A DNA stretch of 59,283 nt from Chara braunii (Eukaryota > Streptophyta > Charophyceae > Charales > Characeae), in the NCBI GenBank assembly GCA_003427395.1, contig BFEA01000046.1, positions 1,995,918 through 2,055,200 of the forward strand, given 5' to 3'. Under the pieces are notes generated by a model. The model ran no database searches and was not told where the DNA came from. It worked only from the letters and a program-made list of their open reading frames with translations. Made by a program: the position numbers and the translations under genes. Of this stretch, positions 11,283 through 22,270 are shown one piece after another. Numbering within the stretch: position 1 is the first letter of the stretch; each line of letters opens with the position of its first letter.

Positions 11283-11906
11283 TCATCGGAATCGCCGTCG
11301 AAGCCGTGCAATAGTGCGGTTAACTCCGAAATGGCCGGCGAGTCGCGAGTCGTGGTACTCCCCGAGAAGGCGAGTCCGAAGACGACGGTCGCGTGGGACA
11401 CACAATAAGTCCTTGCCTCTCGAGTGGAGGAGCAAGTATCCGTCGGCAATGCGATAGTGGCTGGACGGCGGGTGATCCAAAGATAGTTGTGCGTATAGCG
11501 TGGCGAAGTTCGGATCAGACTCATGTGCCCGGATGAAGTGTCGCTGAAGCTCCTCGTCGAATGCGAAGGCATGATGTGTCATAGCGCAAAGATCTGGTCT
11601 TCGCGAGAGTGCATCTACTGCGCGATTTGAGAGGCCGGGTAGATGTTTCGGTGTGAAGTCAAACTGGTCGATGAAGAACATCCATCGTCCGATCGTGCTG
11701 CTCACCGTATCCTGCGTCTTGTAGTAGGTCAATGGATTGTTGTCCGTAACCCATGTGAACCTACGACGCCCAAGGAGGAAGTGCTGCCATCGCTTGAGAG
11801 CCATGACGAATGCGAGCAGCTCCTTCTTCCTTGCATCATCAAGCGAGTTGATGGTAGGCACTTTGTGGATGAAATACTCCACAGGGTGCCAGTCGTCGCC
11901 GTCGTG
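11283..11906 (-). pseudogene. Elem II pol: RNase H and integrase HHCC start
   Basis: In frame with the neighbouring pol segments. It carries RNase H motifs (RKKELLAFVMALKRWQHFLL, then WVTDNNPL and VDALSRR) and the first half of the integrase zinc domain (EYHDSRLAGHFGVNRT). A TGA at 11283-11285 stands where related elements have TGG in RFRWPD, a single G-to-A change. RNase H makes the plus-strand primer and the zinc domain supports integration. Confidence 0.88.
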
Positions 11907-12419
11907 CTATTCCAAGACTGCCCCAATGCCATAGCCAGAAGCGTCCGTAGTCACTCTCGTCGGCAGTGTGGGGTCATAGATGCTAAGGACGGGTGCCATA
12001 CGCATAGCCGTCTTAAGTGCTTGGAATGACCGNCGTGCGTCGTCATCGAATACGAATGGCACCTTTGGCAACTGTAAGCTCGTCATAGGTGCAGCAATCA
12101 TGGAATATCCGGTGATGAAACGCTGATAGTAGCCCGCCAATCCCATGAATGAATGAACGTCCGCGGTGTTGGTGGGCTCGGGCCGTACTCGTAGGGCCTC
12201 GATCTTGTCCGCAAGCGGACGGATGCCTTGCGGCGTCGCATAATGTCCCAAGTACTCCAGCTCCTGCCGCGCAAATTCGCACTTGTCGCNGTTGGCTTTG
12301 TACTTGGCTTGTCGTAGCCGCTCCAAAACGGTGCGCAGGTGTTCCACATGCTCCTCCAAACTCCGGCTGTACACCAGGATGTCGTCGAGGTAGATAAGTA
12401 CGTATCGATCCAGCATGTG
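11907..12419 (-). pseudogene. Elem II pol: RT palm/thumb and start of RNase H
   Basis: Same frame as the upstream segment. The RT catalytic YLDD lies in [14 protein letters not shown], followed by the EYLGHYATPQGIRP block, the connection FMGLAGYYQRFI and the first RNase H aspartate in TTDASGYGIGAVLE. A TAG at 11907-11909 replaces an expected CAG (Gln) before HDGDDWHPVEYF, a single C-to-T step. Ambiguous bases are at 12033 and 12291. Confidence 0.88.
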
Positions 12420-13679
12420 TCAAAACTCCGTTGTCATAGCAGCTTGGAAAGTGGCCGAGGCATTCGTAAGGCCAAATGGCATGACCAGCCATTCGAAATG
12501 CCCATATCGCGTCTTAAACGTGGTCTTGTAGTGATCCTCCTGCCGGATCTCGAGTCGGTGATATCCCGACTTGAGATCGATCTTAGAGAAGAACTTGGCG
12601 TCGCCCAGTTGCTCGAGAAGATCGTCGACGCGTGGGAGTGGGCCGGCGTTTCTGATTGTCTGCATGTTGAGCTTGCGATAATCGATGCACAACCGCAAAT
12701 CCTTGTTCTTCTTCCAGACGAAGAGAACAGGAGCACCGTATGGCGATGAGCTAGGTCGAATCCAGCCTTTCTCCTGAAGGTTGTCGAGTTGTGCCCGAAG
12801 CACACTTAACTCTTCCTCGCTCATTCGGTAGATGCAACCGCGTGGAGGTATGGCCCCGTCCTCGAGGATGATCTCGTGGCGGATGGGTCGATCCTGTACT
12901 ACTCCGTGCGGGCCTTCGAACGCGTCGCTGTAGGCGTCGAGAAGCTCGAATATGCGTGGATCCGAAGATGAGTCCGTTGATGACGCGTCTTGGGGCGGGA
13001 GGGCGTGGAGAAAACACATCCCCATCTCCTCGATGTCGTCTCTGATGATGGAAGCTCGCATGCTTGCGGCGGATACCACGTGACAGTTGACTGAAGGGCG
13101 AGGAGCTACCGTGCATAGGACTAGTAGTCCGTTCCGATCACGAATGTGAACGGTGCGGCGGTAGAAGTTCACTGGGTGGTCCTCGCTTCTCAGCCATGAC
13201 ATGCCCAAGATCATGTCGAATTTGGTGTCCAGAATGTCAAAGGACACCGCCTCACTTGCGTGAGGGGCAAAGTACACTGGGACGTCATCAATGCACCGGA
13301 CAATTGACTTGTGCGTGTGACCGTCCGCCAACGTGACTTGCGTGGGCTGGGACTTCCTTCGGACTCGTGGGCCAAGGTCGGTGCGTACCATGAAGTCCTG
13401 ACTCATGTAGTTGCGAGATGCTCCGCAATCAATCAAAGCGCTGCAGGTCGCCTCTCCGATCTGAATGCGTAGATATAGAATGGTGCGTCGATGTCGTCGT
13501 ACCGTTGCGTCCTGAACTCGTGGTCGATCTTTGCAATGTAGGCGTGAAGGTCGACAACCTCGACTCCGGCGTCCATCAACGGAGTCGGTACTGCATTGTG
13601 CAAGTAATCCGGCAATTATGCTTTGAGCACGTTGCAATGCGGTTTCGGCAAGCGACCGGACCGGGGCAGGGGCATCCAT
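12420..13679 (-). pseudogene. Elem II pol: aspartic protease and RT fingers
   Basis: A 419-codon open stretch. The protease has [13 protein letters not shown] (catalytic D with C-G-A in place of the usual S/T-G) near 13430 and [10 protein letters not shown] near 13210. RT follows with the spacer [47 protein letters not shown] (first catalytic Asp) and [13 protein letters not shown]. The stop TGA at 12420-12422 replaces the CGA (Arg) expected before HMLDRY, a C-to-T change at CpG. Protease would cut gag-pol; RT makes the cDNA. Confidence 0.9.
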
Positions 13680-13977
13680 TGGAAGTCCTCAAAAGTCAAC
13701 GGGTCGAGTTCTTGAAGACTTGACCATGACGTTGAATCCCCGGCGGTAGATGACGGCTTAGCTGCCGAATCGGTTGCCGATGGTGATGAAACCGTGCATG
13801 CGGTAGATTGTTGCACGTGTAGCGGTTGGTCCATCGGTGGAACCAAGTGGACAGCATAATCCTCGTAAGTGGACCGAGGACTTGCGACATTCGCATCCTC
13901 CCCAGATGTGTAGGAGGCCGCTAGCAAGGCGGCCGAATCTGGCGGAGTGGGGGGAGTCGCCTCACCTCCCGCGAAAC
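13616..13977 (-). pseudogene. Elem II gag-pol linker reading frame
   Basis: Between the gag stop and the protease, one minus frame remains open over a Ser/Thr/Pro-rich segment ending in [20 protein letters not shown]. It overlaps the start of the pol frame, and a third frame carries [13 protein letters not shown] just after it. The shifts suggest either a frameshifting gag-pol junction or small indels. This linker is usual between the gag zinc knuckle and protease in these elements, with no catalytic role. Confidence 0.6.
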
Positions 13978-15327
13978 TCAGTTTCCCGAGTTGAGCCCAG
14001 GCCGCACATCCTCCTTGGCCTGATCGTGGCAAAGAGAGGTCTTGTGCTTGGTGTTGTTGCACCAGTAGCAGCAGCCGTAACGGCCGCGGTACTTGTACTC
14101 GGGCTTGGTCAAGCCGAACTTGACCCATGGTGGTGCTGGGTGTCTATTTTCGGCCTGCGATGCTGGTTTCGCCTTCCCATTGTTTCGGGACTTGTTGTTG
14201 CTTCGCGGCTAGACAGCAGCCACCTGATCTCCCTCACGTGATGCTGAAGTGGCTGCTGGGTCTTCTCCACTGTTCGATTGGACTGCAGCGAACTGCTGCT
14301 GTTGCGGACCAGTTCTTACCTTCTCCACATAGGTTGGCTGCCACGTCGACTTCTCGTGTGCAGCTGCCCTGTTGGTCTTGATGATCTCCCTCGCCTTGTT
14401 GATGATCTCTGCGAAAGTGCTGTACTGCTTGCGATCACCAAGTGCGAGGCTGAGAGCGGCGCATGACCTGTTGTAGAACTCACGGCGCAGATGCGGAAAT
14501 GGCAAGTCCAAATCGGGCGTTGCCACGATCTTCTGCCAATCCGTGAGCCAATCACGTGTCGGTGTGCTCCCTTGAGCCATCGTGAAGATGCGGTTGATGG
14601 CGAGTGTCGGGGCATCGTCGACGATGAACCGCTTCTTCCATTCCTTTGTCATGTCCTCCTAGGAGACCTTGTACAGGTCTGAAACTTGGACTCCGTGGAT
14701 GGTTGCCATGTGGCTGAGCCAGATCTGACATCCTCCCTTGGTGTTGATGAACAGAGCACTGATGAACAGATGGTCAGGGACCTTGTGAATCCCCAACTCC
14801 GTTGTAAATCCTTGCAACCAGACGACCGCGTCTTGATGTGTGTAGTCATCAAATTTCTCGATCCGGAACGTCGGCATCTTGTATGGCCTCGCCGAGCTGT
14901 TGTTGTGGCTGTGGTTAGTCTGCTGTTGCTTACTGATCTTCGTGTCCAGCAACTGAAACCGCTGGCTGATGGTGGCCGGCTCTGCGAAGGCACTTAAGTC
15001 TCCTAGCATTGCCACTACGTGGTCAACTCGTTCCTCCAGTTGGCGGCTAGAGGGTGCACTGCAGGAAGCCCCAGCATCTGGTTCTGGTACAGCCTGTTCC
15101 AGGTCCAATTCACGGGCGTCCAGTGCCCGTGTGCCATCCTCGTGCTGAGTCTTATGGTTCCGCCCGGCCCGCTGGAGGTTCGCCAGCTCGGACTGTAGGT
15201 GGTTACAAGTATAAACCAACCTGGTCACGAGCTTGGCCATGAACTCCTTATGCTGCTCTTCCGGTGTTGCCCCGTCGCCGTTCGGTTCAGTGCCAGAACT
15301 TGAGTCTCTTGATGTTGTTGGCTTCAT
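13978..15327 (-). pseudogene. Elem II gag with CCHC zinc knuckle
   Basis: One frame from ATG at 15327 to TGA at 13978-13980, interrupted by two in-frame TAG codons: 14659-14661 (W-to-stop in SWEDMTKEW, TGG to TAG) and 14209-14211. The capsid-like middle includes PTFRIEKFDDYTHQDAVVWL and the conserved FYNRSCAAL region. The C-terminal nucleocapsid zinc knuckle at 14029-14070 is intact (CYWCNNTKHKTSLC, CX2CX4HX4C). Gag would form the particle and bind the RNA. Apart from the two stops the frame is open. Confidence 0.85.
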
Positions 15328-15545
15328 GCCGCAGCAGCAGATCTTGGGGCTTCCTTGCGACGAGCCTGGGCATCTGCGTCTGCTTCGGCCTGTAGCCGCA
15401 GCTTCTCTGCTGTTGCTGCTTCTTCAGCCTGTAGCTGGGCAGCCTTGACTGCCAGCTGGCGTTGTTCCTCAGCGTCGATTGCAGCAAGTTGAGCCTGGAA
15501 GCACTTTTTGTAGTCGTCAATGGGCTCTTGGCCAGTTGGCCTAGC
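15325..15545 (-). pseudogene. Elem II gag N-terminal coiled-coil segment, other frame
   Basis: Directly upstream of the 15327 ATG a different minus frame encodes an Ala/Gln/Glu-rich coiled coil (IDDYKKCFQAQL, then AEEQRQLAVKAAQLQAEEAA) that ends in a TGA overlapping that ATG. An ATG at about 15557 starts out of frame with it. A natural gag would probably start there, so a small indel has split the N-terminus. Confidence 0.55.
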
Positions 15546-15560
15546 AGGCCCGTCATGTTA

Positions 15561-15985
15561 CTGACGTGGCACTGCTGACGTGGCACTATGTTTGACATGG
15601 CACTGCTGACGTGTCACTGTAGTTGACGTGTCACTGTGTCTGACGTGGCACTGCTGACGTGTCACTGTGTCTGACGTGTCACTGTGTCTTACGTGGCACT
15701 GCTGACGTGTCACTGTGTCTGACGTGGCACTGCTGACGTGTCACTGTGTCTGACGTGTCACTGTGTCTGACGTGGCACTGCTGACGTGTCACTGTAGCTG
15801 ACGTGTCACTGTGTCTGATGTGACACTGTTGACGTGTCACTGTAGCTGACGTGTCACTGTAGCTGACGTGTCACTGTGTCTGATGTGGCACTATTGACGT
15901 GTCACTGTAGCTGACGTGTCACTGTGTCTGACGTGGCACTGTTGACGTGTCACTGTTGACGTGTCACTGTTGACGTGTCACTGTA
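15561..15985. repeat. 14/17-bp minisatellite with TGACGTG cores
   Basis: About 27 units alternate between a 14-bp form (CTGACGTGGCACTG) and a 17-bp form (CTGACGTGTCACTGTGT). About 23 keep TGACGTG exactly. It lies in the Elem II leader between PBS and gag. TGACGTG is a known core for plant bZIP factors, so the array could act as an enhancer, but this is inference. Confidence 0.9.
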
Positions 15986-16728
15986 CCAACCCGGAATTGC
16001 ATGCAAAGGGTGGGTGGGAGGAAAACGTAGGTAGGCAAAAACCCAACAATACTTTCCTCCGGCCCTAATCAATAGATAAAATAAAATAAAAACATAAAAG
16101 AGGACTACTTTCTTTTTTCTTCTTTTTTTTTTTTGTATATCTGTCGATCAATTCTGAGTAGGACATGTCAGAAGAGTACTATGAACGAGATCTAGGCTAG
16201 GTTCCGGAAGGTTTCGCTTTTACAAACTGCGATCTTGGAAAAAAAAAATTTTGCGAAATGGAGTAAAGATGCGATTTTCAAAAAAGAACGAAATTCGGTT
16301 TCTGAGAATATAGCAACCTCCGAATATTCCTAACGCAATATTGGTAGTCAAAAAAAATTCAGCGGATTTTGGTTTTCAAAAAAAAATTGCGAGATAGAAT
16401 GGAAATTCGATTTTCATAAATGAATAATTCCAGTTTTCGAGAATATGACCACTTCTATCGTTATCCCAATATGCCTAGAGAACGAAATACTAACTCCAGA
16501 AATTTCAGCTATGTATGCGAAATATCAGAGAAACGAAAAGCTACTATATGGAATTTTCAGACAAAACGAAATGCGATTTATCAGAAAAATTCAGATATTT
16601 GTATCGTAAAAAAAAAGGAGCTATTAATATTAGAAATTTTCAGGTTAAACGAAATGCGTTACTAATGAGTGATCACTAGGTCAACGAGCTGGCTACTTGA
16701 TTGAGCGGGTCCTCTGAATGAGAGGTCC
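15986..16728 (-). other. Elem II AT-rich leader between PBS and minisatellite
   Basis: No gene. About 16190-16665 is a diffuse repeat of 'cgaaatgcgattt' and 'tttcagagaaacgaaa' motifs with A-runs. By position it is the 5' untranslated leader of Elem II, where packaging and dimerisation signals would lie. Confidence 0.5.
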
Positions 16729-16740
16729 GCTCCGATACCA
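16729..16740 (-). promoter_or_regulatory. primer-binding site of Elem II (initiator Met tRNA type)
   Basis: Minus-strand TGGTATCGGAGC matches the common plant LTR-element PBS TGGTATCAGAGC at 11 of 12 bases. It sits three bases (GTT) after the CA end of the 5' LTR, the canonical position. The tRNA 3' end would prime minus-strand cDNA here. Confidence 0.85.
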
Positions 16741-16743
16741 AAC

Positions 16744-16968
16744 TGTTGCATACTGTAACGTGCAGACCAGAAGAAGAACCGACCTCTCAATACAAAGTAC
16801 AAGATAACACAGCGGAAGACGTAGATGCCAGTGATCCGAACAATCAATATTGCAATGCAGCCCTGAACATACATCACCATCATCGTTACATGGTGTGAAT
16901 GGGGCCTGGCGCTTCACACAGGAAGACTACGCCAGCCCCTACCATACACAGACGAAGAAGATGGGGGT
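16744..16968 (-). repeat. truncated 5' LTR of Elem II
   Basis: Matches the outer part of the 3' LTR (8995-9222). Similarity stops at about 16968 where AT-rich sequence begins, so the U3 side of the LTR, with any promoter, is missing. This copy of Elem II should therefore be transcriptionally dead from its own LTR. Confidence 0.8.
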
Positions 16969-18440
16969 GTCAAAACGTAATCGCCCACTCACTATTTTGT
17001 TTTTTTTCACTTTTTACTTTTTGTGTCCACTTTATTTCGGGTCCTAAACAATTTTATTATTTTTTGAAACAATTTTAATGAGTTATTGATTATGTAAACT
17101 AGATATCTGTAAATTTTCAGGGCATTTGTCAGTGCCAAAAAATAATTAAAAATCGGCAAAGATGGCGGTGTCGAAAAGGTGCTGGCGAACTCACTCATTT
17201 TAATTCTCTTTTTATTTTTTCTTATTTTTATCATAGTGTTTATTTTCTGTATTGGATTTTTAATTTAAATTTCGTAAAGAATTTGGATGTAGTACCCAGG
17301 CAAATGTTGTTTAGTTTATTTGTCTCCATAACATAGTTTTTTTTCGGAGTTTTTTGAAAACTTTGTTTATTTTTTTTTTATTTTTTTTTTTTTGGTCCGC
17401 GTTCGGCCCGAGCGGCCGAACGCCTCCCGAAGGGGTCCCGTACGTTCGGGCGTTCGGCTCGTCCCGAACGCCGGTAACCCTGATTATTATTATTATTGTT
17501 ATTATTATTATCATTATCAAGGTTAACAGCCCGTACGTACGGAGGCCCCCGGGCGGACCTCCGTACGTTCGGGCGTTCGGGGTCCTGTACAGGGTCCGAA
17601 CCCGACGGCGTTCAGCCCCCGCCAAAAATTATTTCGGGGCCTAAATTTTTTTTTGTAAGTTCTCTATGACGTGAGGTACATGCCTATAAATTTTCAAGGC
17701 AAAAAACACAGCGCCCTTCAGCTCCGAAGAACCACCTTCGCCCTCACCTCCCCTGCGCCCTTAGGCAGCCCGGCTATGGCCGCCAGCGCCCTGTGCACAG
17801 GCAGCGCCCTACCGCCTAGCGCCTGCGTGTTCTCATCCTAGAGCAGCGCAGCAGCTCGCATTAGCGCAGTGCCGACATTGCCCGCAATGGCCAAGATCCT
17901 TGCCCACTCGCCCTGCTTGCCTATATGCCAGTGTTGCGTGTGGGCGGCCTCCCTTGAGCCTGCGCCTGGGCCCTAGTACCTGTACCCAGGCCCAATGCAG
18001 TTGGGGCCCGCGCAGTACAGTTGTGCCTCTTTCATCCAGGCCTGCGCCCAGATTCAGGTAGTGGACCGATTTCCCATTGGCATTTTCGGGCTCTATTTCC
18101 AGTATGCAATGTCGGCCTCACATTTATGTGTCGAGGGCCTAACCAACTGCAAAGGCCCTGGGATTTCTGTATTTGCAGAAATCCGAAACTCGGTGCACTC
18201 CAACCAACTGGCGTGCTGGAACTGTATGGACCCCACTTCGTGAAATGTTTGCTCAGAGGGCTCTTGTTGATTTGCTGGCCCGCCTTCACTTAGGGCGGGC
18301 ACGAGGCTTGCTGGGGGCCTTAGCCCAGAACATGTACATCTGTACATCACGGCAAGGCCCCTTCTTGAGGGCTCAATCCTCACATTCCATCCCCCTTAGC
18401 TTCGAAAGTCCGCTGAGATGCTTACTTCGCAGGTGCCTTC
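16969..18440. other. gene-free: AT-rich block, CGTTCGG palindromes, GC-rich block
   Basis: 16969-17345 is AT-rich with T-runs. 17395-17640 is GC-rich with 'cgttcgggcgttcgg' twice (about 17432 and 17564) and 'ccgaacg' inverted partners, split by an (ATT)n tract at about 17483-17516. 17700-18440 is GC-rich unique sequence with 'cagcgccct' repeats, possibly an LTR of Elem III. ORFs here lack protein features. Confidence 0.4.
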
Positions 18441-18444
18441 CCTT

Positions 18445-18940
18445 TCAGCATCCTCTCATATTCTGACACCACCTGAGGAGCTGTGTCTCTGGTAAACCAC
18501 CGGTCTTCTTTTGGATCCGTATGATGCCTGAATATGACCCAATGTTGTCATCCGGGTTTTGGAGGTCTCCCTCTGCCCAGAGGTCTTGGAACAGGCATAT
18601 CTCTGTGCCCCAGAATGTCGTCGACGTCCACGTGGTCATTCATGATTGGGGGCAGCATTGATCTACCTGAAGGAAATTGACGTGTCTCAGTGAAAGGTGC
18701 AAGCTTTGAGGCGTGAAAAACTGGGTAGTGCACAGGCGATAAGGGATACGGATAATGTAGGATGGATCATCCAAATCATTCCCCACTACATCCAAGACGT
18801 CCCGAGATGGACCAACTAATCTCTTATTCCCTGCCTTCTCCAGAAAGCATAACCCATCCACAAGGAGATGGTCTTTCTGGTAGGCTTCGACCATTGATTG
18901 AGTTAGCGCGTGAGATATGCCAATTTCATAAACTAGTGCC
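18445..18940 (-). pseudogene. Elem III pol end: RNase H tail joined to integrase C-terminus and chromodomain
   Basis: Minus frames give ALSRRALVYEIGISHAL (RNase H end and spacer), NKRLVGPSRD (start of integrase), then at once VLDVVGNDLDDPSYIIRIP, HPVFHASKLAPF and a chromodomain start (HVDVDDILGHRD) continuing as GLPETQLLRW in another frame. The HHCC and DDE core are missing between RLVGPSRD and VLDVVGND, so the integrase core is deleted. Confidence 0.75.
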
Positions 18941-18999
18941 CTACGTGACAGCGCATCAGCAACTTGTTATCCTCCCCTTTCAATTACTCTAGCTTAAAA

Positions 19000-19300
19000 T
19001 CATATTGTCTATGACCTTATTCTAGCGTTTGAGGGCATTGGAGAGAACAGGTTGACTCTTAGTCCACTTTAGAATCTGATGATCAGTCCTCGAGTAGAAG
19101 AATCTACTCAACAGTTAAGTGTTTCCAGTGGATTAGAGCCTTGTATAGGGCATAGAGTTCCCTCACTTAAGTGGANTTAGCCTACTTTTTAGATGACATN
19201 TTTTTGCTCATACTCAATNGGCCTCAACTTCTTCCCATCCTGTTNAGCCAGTACNGTGCCAATNCCATACTNGTTAGCGTCAGTGGTTACTATAAATGGT
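19000..19300 (-). pseudogene. Elem III RNase H remnant
   Basis: Low-quality stretch with seven ambiguous bases between 19177 and 19302. Minus translation gives scattered RNase H similarity (a TTDANEYGIG-like block, then L-EYEQK). Frames are broken. Confidence 0.5.
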
Positions 19301-19540
19301 CNNTGAGGATAGGGAATCCATGAGAAACTCGTGATTCATGAGTGCGTGCTTCAATCGTTTGAAGGCAGCCTCACACTCATCACTCCAGTCCCATGAGGTG
19401 TCAAGGCGAGTAAGATCTGTCCAAGGAGAGACGACTGTAGAATAGTTCTTTACGAAATTCCTATAGTAGTCGCTCATCCCTAAGAAAGATCTATCCTCAA
19501 TCACAGTCTGAGGACGTGGCCAGTCCCTAATACTAGCCAC
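19280..19540 (-). pseudogene. Elem III RT connection segment
   Basis: Encodes [34 protein letters not shown] and CEAAFKRLKHAL, the post-palm part of Ty3 RT leading to RNase H. It directly follows the NAEPL motif of the RT fingers region on the minus strand, so the palm with its catalytic aspartates is absent. Confidence 0.75.
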
Positions 19541-19926
19541 TTAGAGGCTCTGCGTTCTTCACTGTGATCGTTTTGAGGCCTCTATAGTCAAAGCGCATCC
19601 TCAAACTTCCTCCCTTCTTCGTTACAGACAACACTGGGGATCCGAAGGGAGAAGTACTTAGGCCCTATACATCCCTTTTCTGTCAGCTCCTTCAGTTGTC
19701 GATAGAGTTCGTCCCTCTCGACCGAGGCCATCCTATAGATTCTTCCCTTTGGGGTTTTACTCCCTGGAATTATTTCTAGGGTGTAGACTATCTCCCTTTC
19801 AACGACTCCTGTGGGCCTCTTGAACAGATCAAGGAACTTAGCGACGATATAAAATAGGTACATACCCTCCTCTTGGTTTTGTGGTATTATAGAACGTTGC
19901 TGTTCATAAGCACGCATAGGACTCAA
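19541..19926 (-). pseudogene. Elem III RT fingers fragment
   Basis: Begins in the protease-RT spacer (FKRPTGVVEREIVYTLEI), passes RIYRMASVERDELYRQL and [12 protein letters not shown], then in another frame [18 protein letters not shown]. After NAEPL the sequence jumps to the connection domain. Frame changes and loss of the palm exclude activity. Confidence 0.75.
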
Positions 19927-20310
19927 ACAACCTACTAGCCTCCCACTTAGCTAGTCTAATGGTTCTCCTATCAGGCAACTCATGCTTCAGCACTTTCTTG
20001 TCCCAGTCCAACTGGGGCTTGGCAGCCTCAAGGTAGTACTTTCCTAACAGCATGTCAAATGACAACTCGTCACTAATCTGGAACGAAATCCTATGATAAG
20101 TTCCCCTCCTCCAAAAGAGAAAATCCAGACTACGTCCTTGACATAGTCTTCTATTCACTACTAAGCGCTCGTCGTTGGCCAAAGTAGATGCTACCGGTCT
20201 ACTAAGGTGTTGTACCTGGTCCTGTGGCGCAGCCTTTCCATACAGTCAGAGCTTATGTAGTTCCGCGTGGAGCCAATGTCAACGAAAGCACCACATTTGC
20301 GGCCTCCTAC
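19904..20310 (-). pseudogene. Elem III aspartic protease fragment
   Basis: Upstream end carries DIGSTRNYIS at about 20270-20300 (catalytic D followed by I-G-S rather than D-S/T-G or D-C-G-A). Downstream is FDMLLGKYYLEAAKPQLDW. This is the retropepsin layout, but the active-site triplet is altered and the frame changes near 20180. Confidence 0.7.
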
Positions 20311-20334
20311 ACCAACTTCCACACACTTCTAGGA

Positions 20335-20766
20335 CCACAACTTTGTGCCACCCAGGATTCTCTAGGGTCCCTGTCTGACCACTCACTCTGCGAATCCTCT
20401 AAGGCCTCAGACACATCTAAATGTGAAAAGCACATTTTGGTCCAGATGAGTCTGCGGGGTGACTAAAGAGTCATTAGCCTTGGCCAACCTCAGAAAGTGG
20501 GGAGGGTATTCCCACTTCACCATGAGTGGAAGCAGTTAAAGCTTCCATCGGCCACAACTTTGTGCCACCCAGGATTCTCTAGGGTCCCTGTCTGACCACT
20601 CACTCTGCGAATCTTCTAAGGCCTCAGACACATCTAATGTACAAAGCACATTTTGGTCTAGATGAGTCTGCGGGGTGACTAAAGAGTCATTAGCCTTGGC
20701 CAACTCATGAAGTGGGGAGGGTATTCCCACTTCACCATGAGTGGAAGCAGTTAAAGCTTCCATCGG
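20335..20766. repeat. 217-bp tandem duplication in Elem III
   Basis: The segment starting 'ccacaactttgtgccaccc' at 20335 is repeated from 20552 with small indels and a few substitutions. It lies between gag and protease in the relic. Confidence 0.9.
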
Positions 20767-22270
20767 CCTCACGTGTTTCCCGAGCTAGAAGCCTGGGAAG
20801 AAGGCAAACCCTCCCTTAGGGGTATCTTCTGCGTGACCTTCGCATTCTTGCACTTATGCTGGGTGTGCTCATTCTCACCTAGTTAATGCAAGCTTCTATG
20901 CGATCGGCGGTCCCGCCACACTAATCTAAGCCAGCCTTAACCCAATCCTCAAACTTTGGACTGATTGGAGGCGGCCTGCCCTTGACTCTTTTGATGGCCC
21001 TTCCTTTGGCCACCCGCCTTAGTCTTATACTACTGCGGCAAGGGTGCTACCCTCAGCATGATCCTCACCGTCATTCTCTGGTGTGTCCATCAGGTTAGAA
21101 AGGTTGTTGACCTCATAATTTGTCTACCCTTCTTCTTCCACTCCTGTGGACTCTCCTTTCTTCTTCCGTCTACTGAAGGGTGATGTGCCAACTGTGTTCT
21201 TAGACTTCTCAAGGAGAAATAGCGAATGCCTGGGACAACAATGAGATTCTCAACGGTAGTCGTAAACTCGCTGATTGATTGTGCCAGCGAGCTTCTACCC
21301 TGTCGGCGAACTCTCCTATGCGTCCTCCATACCCGGCTTTCGCTATGAACACACTAAGCCAGTTATCACTTCTCCAGCAAGGTTCTCTTGACCCTCACCC
21401 ACATCGGAAATGATCTCAACCTGAGATTGAGATCCTCCTCCTCCTTAAGGAAGGGGAGCCCTCTTCGGGGTCTTTGAGAACAAGGAACTTGCTGTTGTTC
21501 CTGTGGTGGAACAGGTTGCTGTGGCGGTGATTGAGTAGCTGACACCGCCTGACTAGAAGAAGAAGAAGCTACAGCCTGTGCTGCTGCTGCTGACGAACCG
21601 CTTGGGTGTGTGCCAGCTTGGGGATAGATGCCTATAAGTGCCATCTTAGGGAGTGGCAATTTATAAATTGCGAGCAGCCTAGAGCTTAGCTGCTGCCACT
21701 GAGTCAATGTCTAATCCAAGGTGTCTTGCATGAAGTCCACTTTGTTGACTACGCGTGCGTGTAGTGAGAGCAAACTAGACCTCAACACCTTCATTGGGTC
21801 AAACAACGCTGTCTCATCCGTTGCCTCAAGTGCAGTTTTCTCGGCCTCTACTCTCTCCAACCTGACTATCCTCTCTCTCTTTCTCTTTGTGGCTTCCTGA
21901 AGTTCCCTCACTAGCCGTGCACGGATCCTTTTGACTTGCTAGAGTTCCCTCAACTCCCGCTGGCATGGGGTCAACGGCCTTAACTGTGAGCCCGCCATTT
22001 GACTGGTGGAGACAATAGAAACTACGGTACTAGAGATGCCCGGGGACCAGGTGAGCATTCCCAACTGTGTCCCAGACGAGGTCCTAGATGAGAGGGCAGC
22101 ATTGGATGTTGCGGCGGTAGCCATTGCAGTTGCGGCGGCCTGTCTAGGTGCTACGTTAGCTGCTGCTGCCAGCTGTGCAACTTCCCTTGCTGCTCTCTCG
22201 GCTGCTGCTCGTGCACGGTCTCTTTCTTCGGCCCTAAGCCGTCGCTTGACTTCGGTACCTAGGATCTAGA
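20767..22270 (-). pseudogene. Elem III gag relic with broken zinc knuckle
   Basis: Minus ORFs include an Ala/Ser/Gln-rich segment (SSQAVSATQSPPQQPVPPQ) at 21366-21707, a coiled coil (LQEATKRKRERIVRLERVEA) at 21711-21911 and an Ala-rich N-terminal part near 21940-22260. Near 20855-20900 a CCHC knuckle is recognisable as C-I-N then GENEHTQHKC in another frame: a one-base loss removes the second cysteine. Order coiled coil, capsid-like, knuckle fits gag. Confidence 0.55.
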
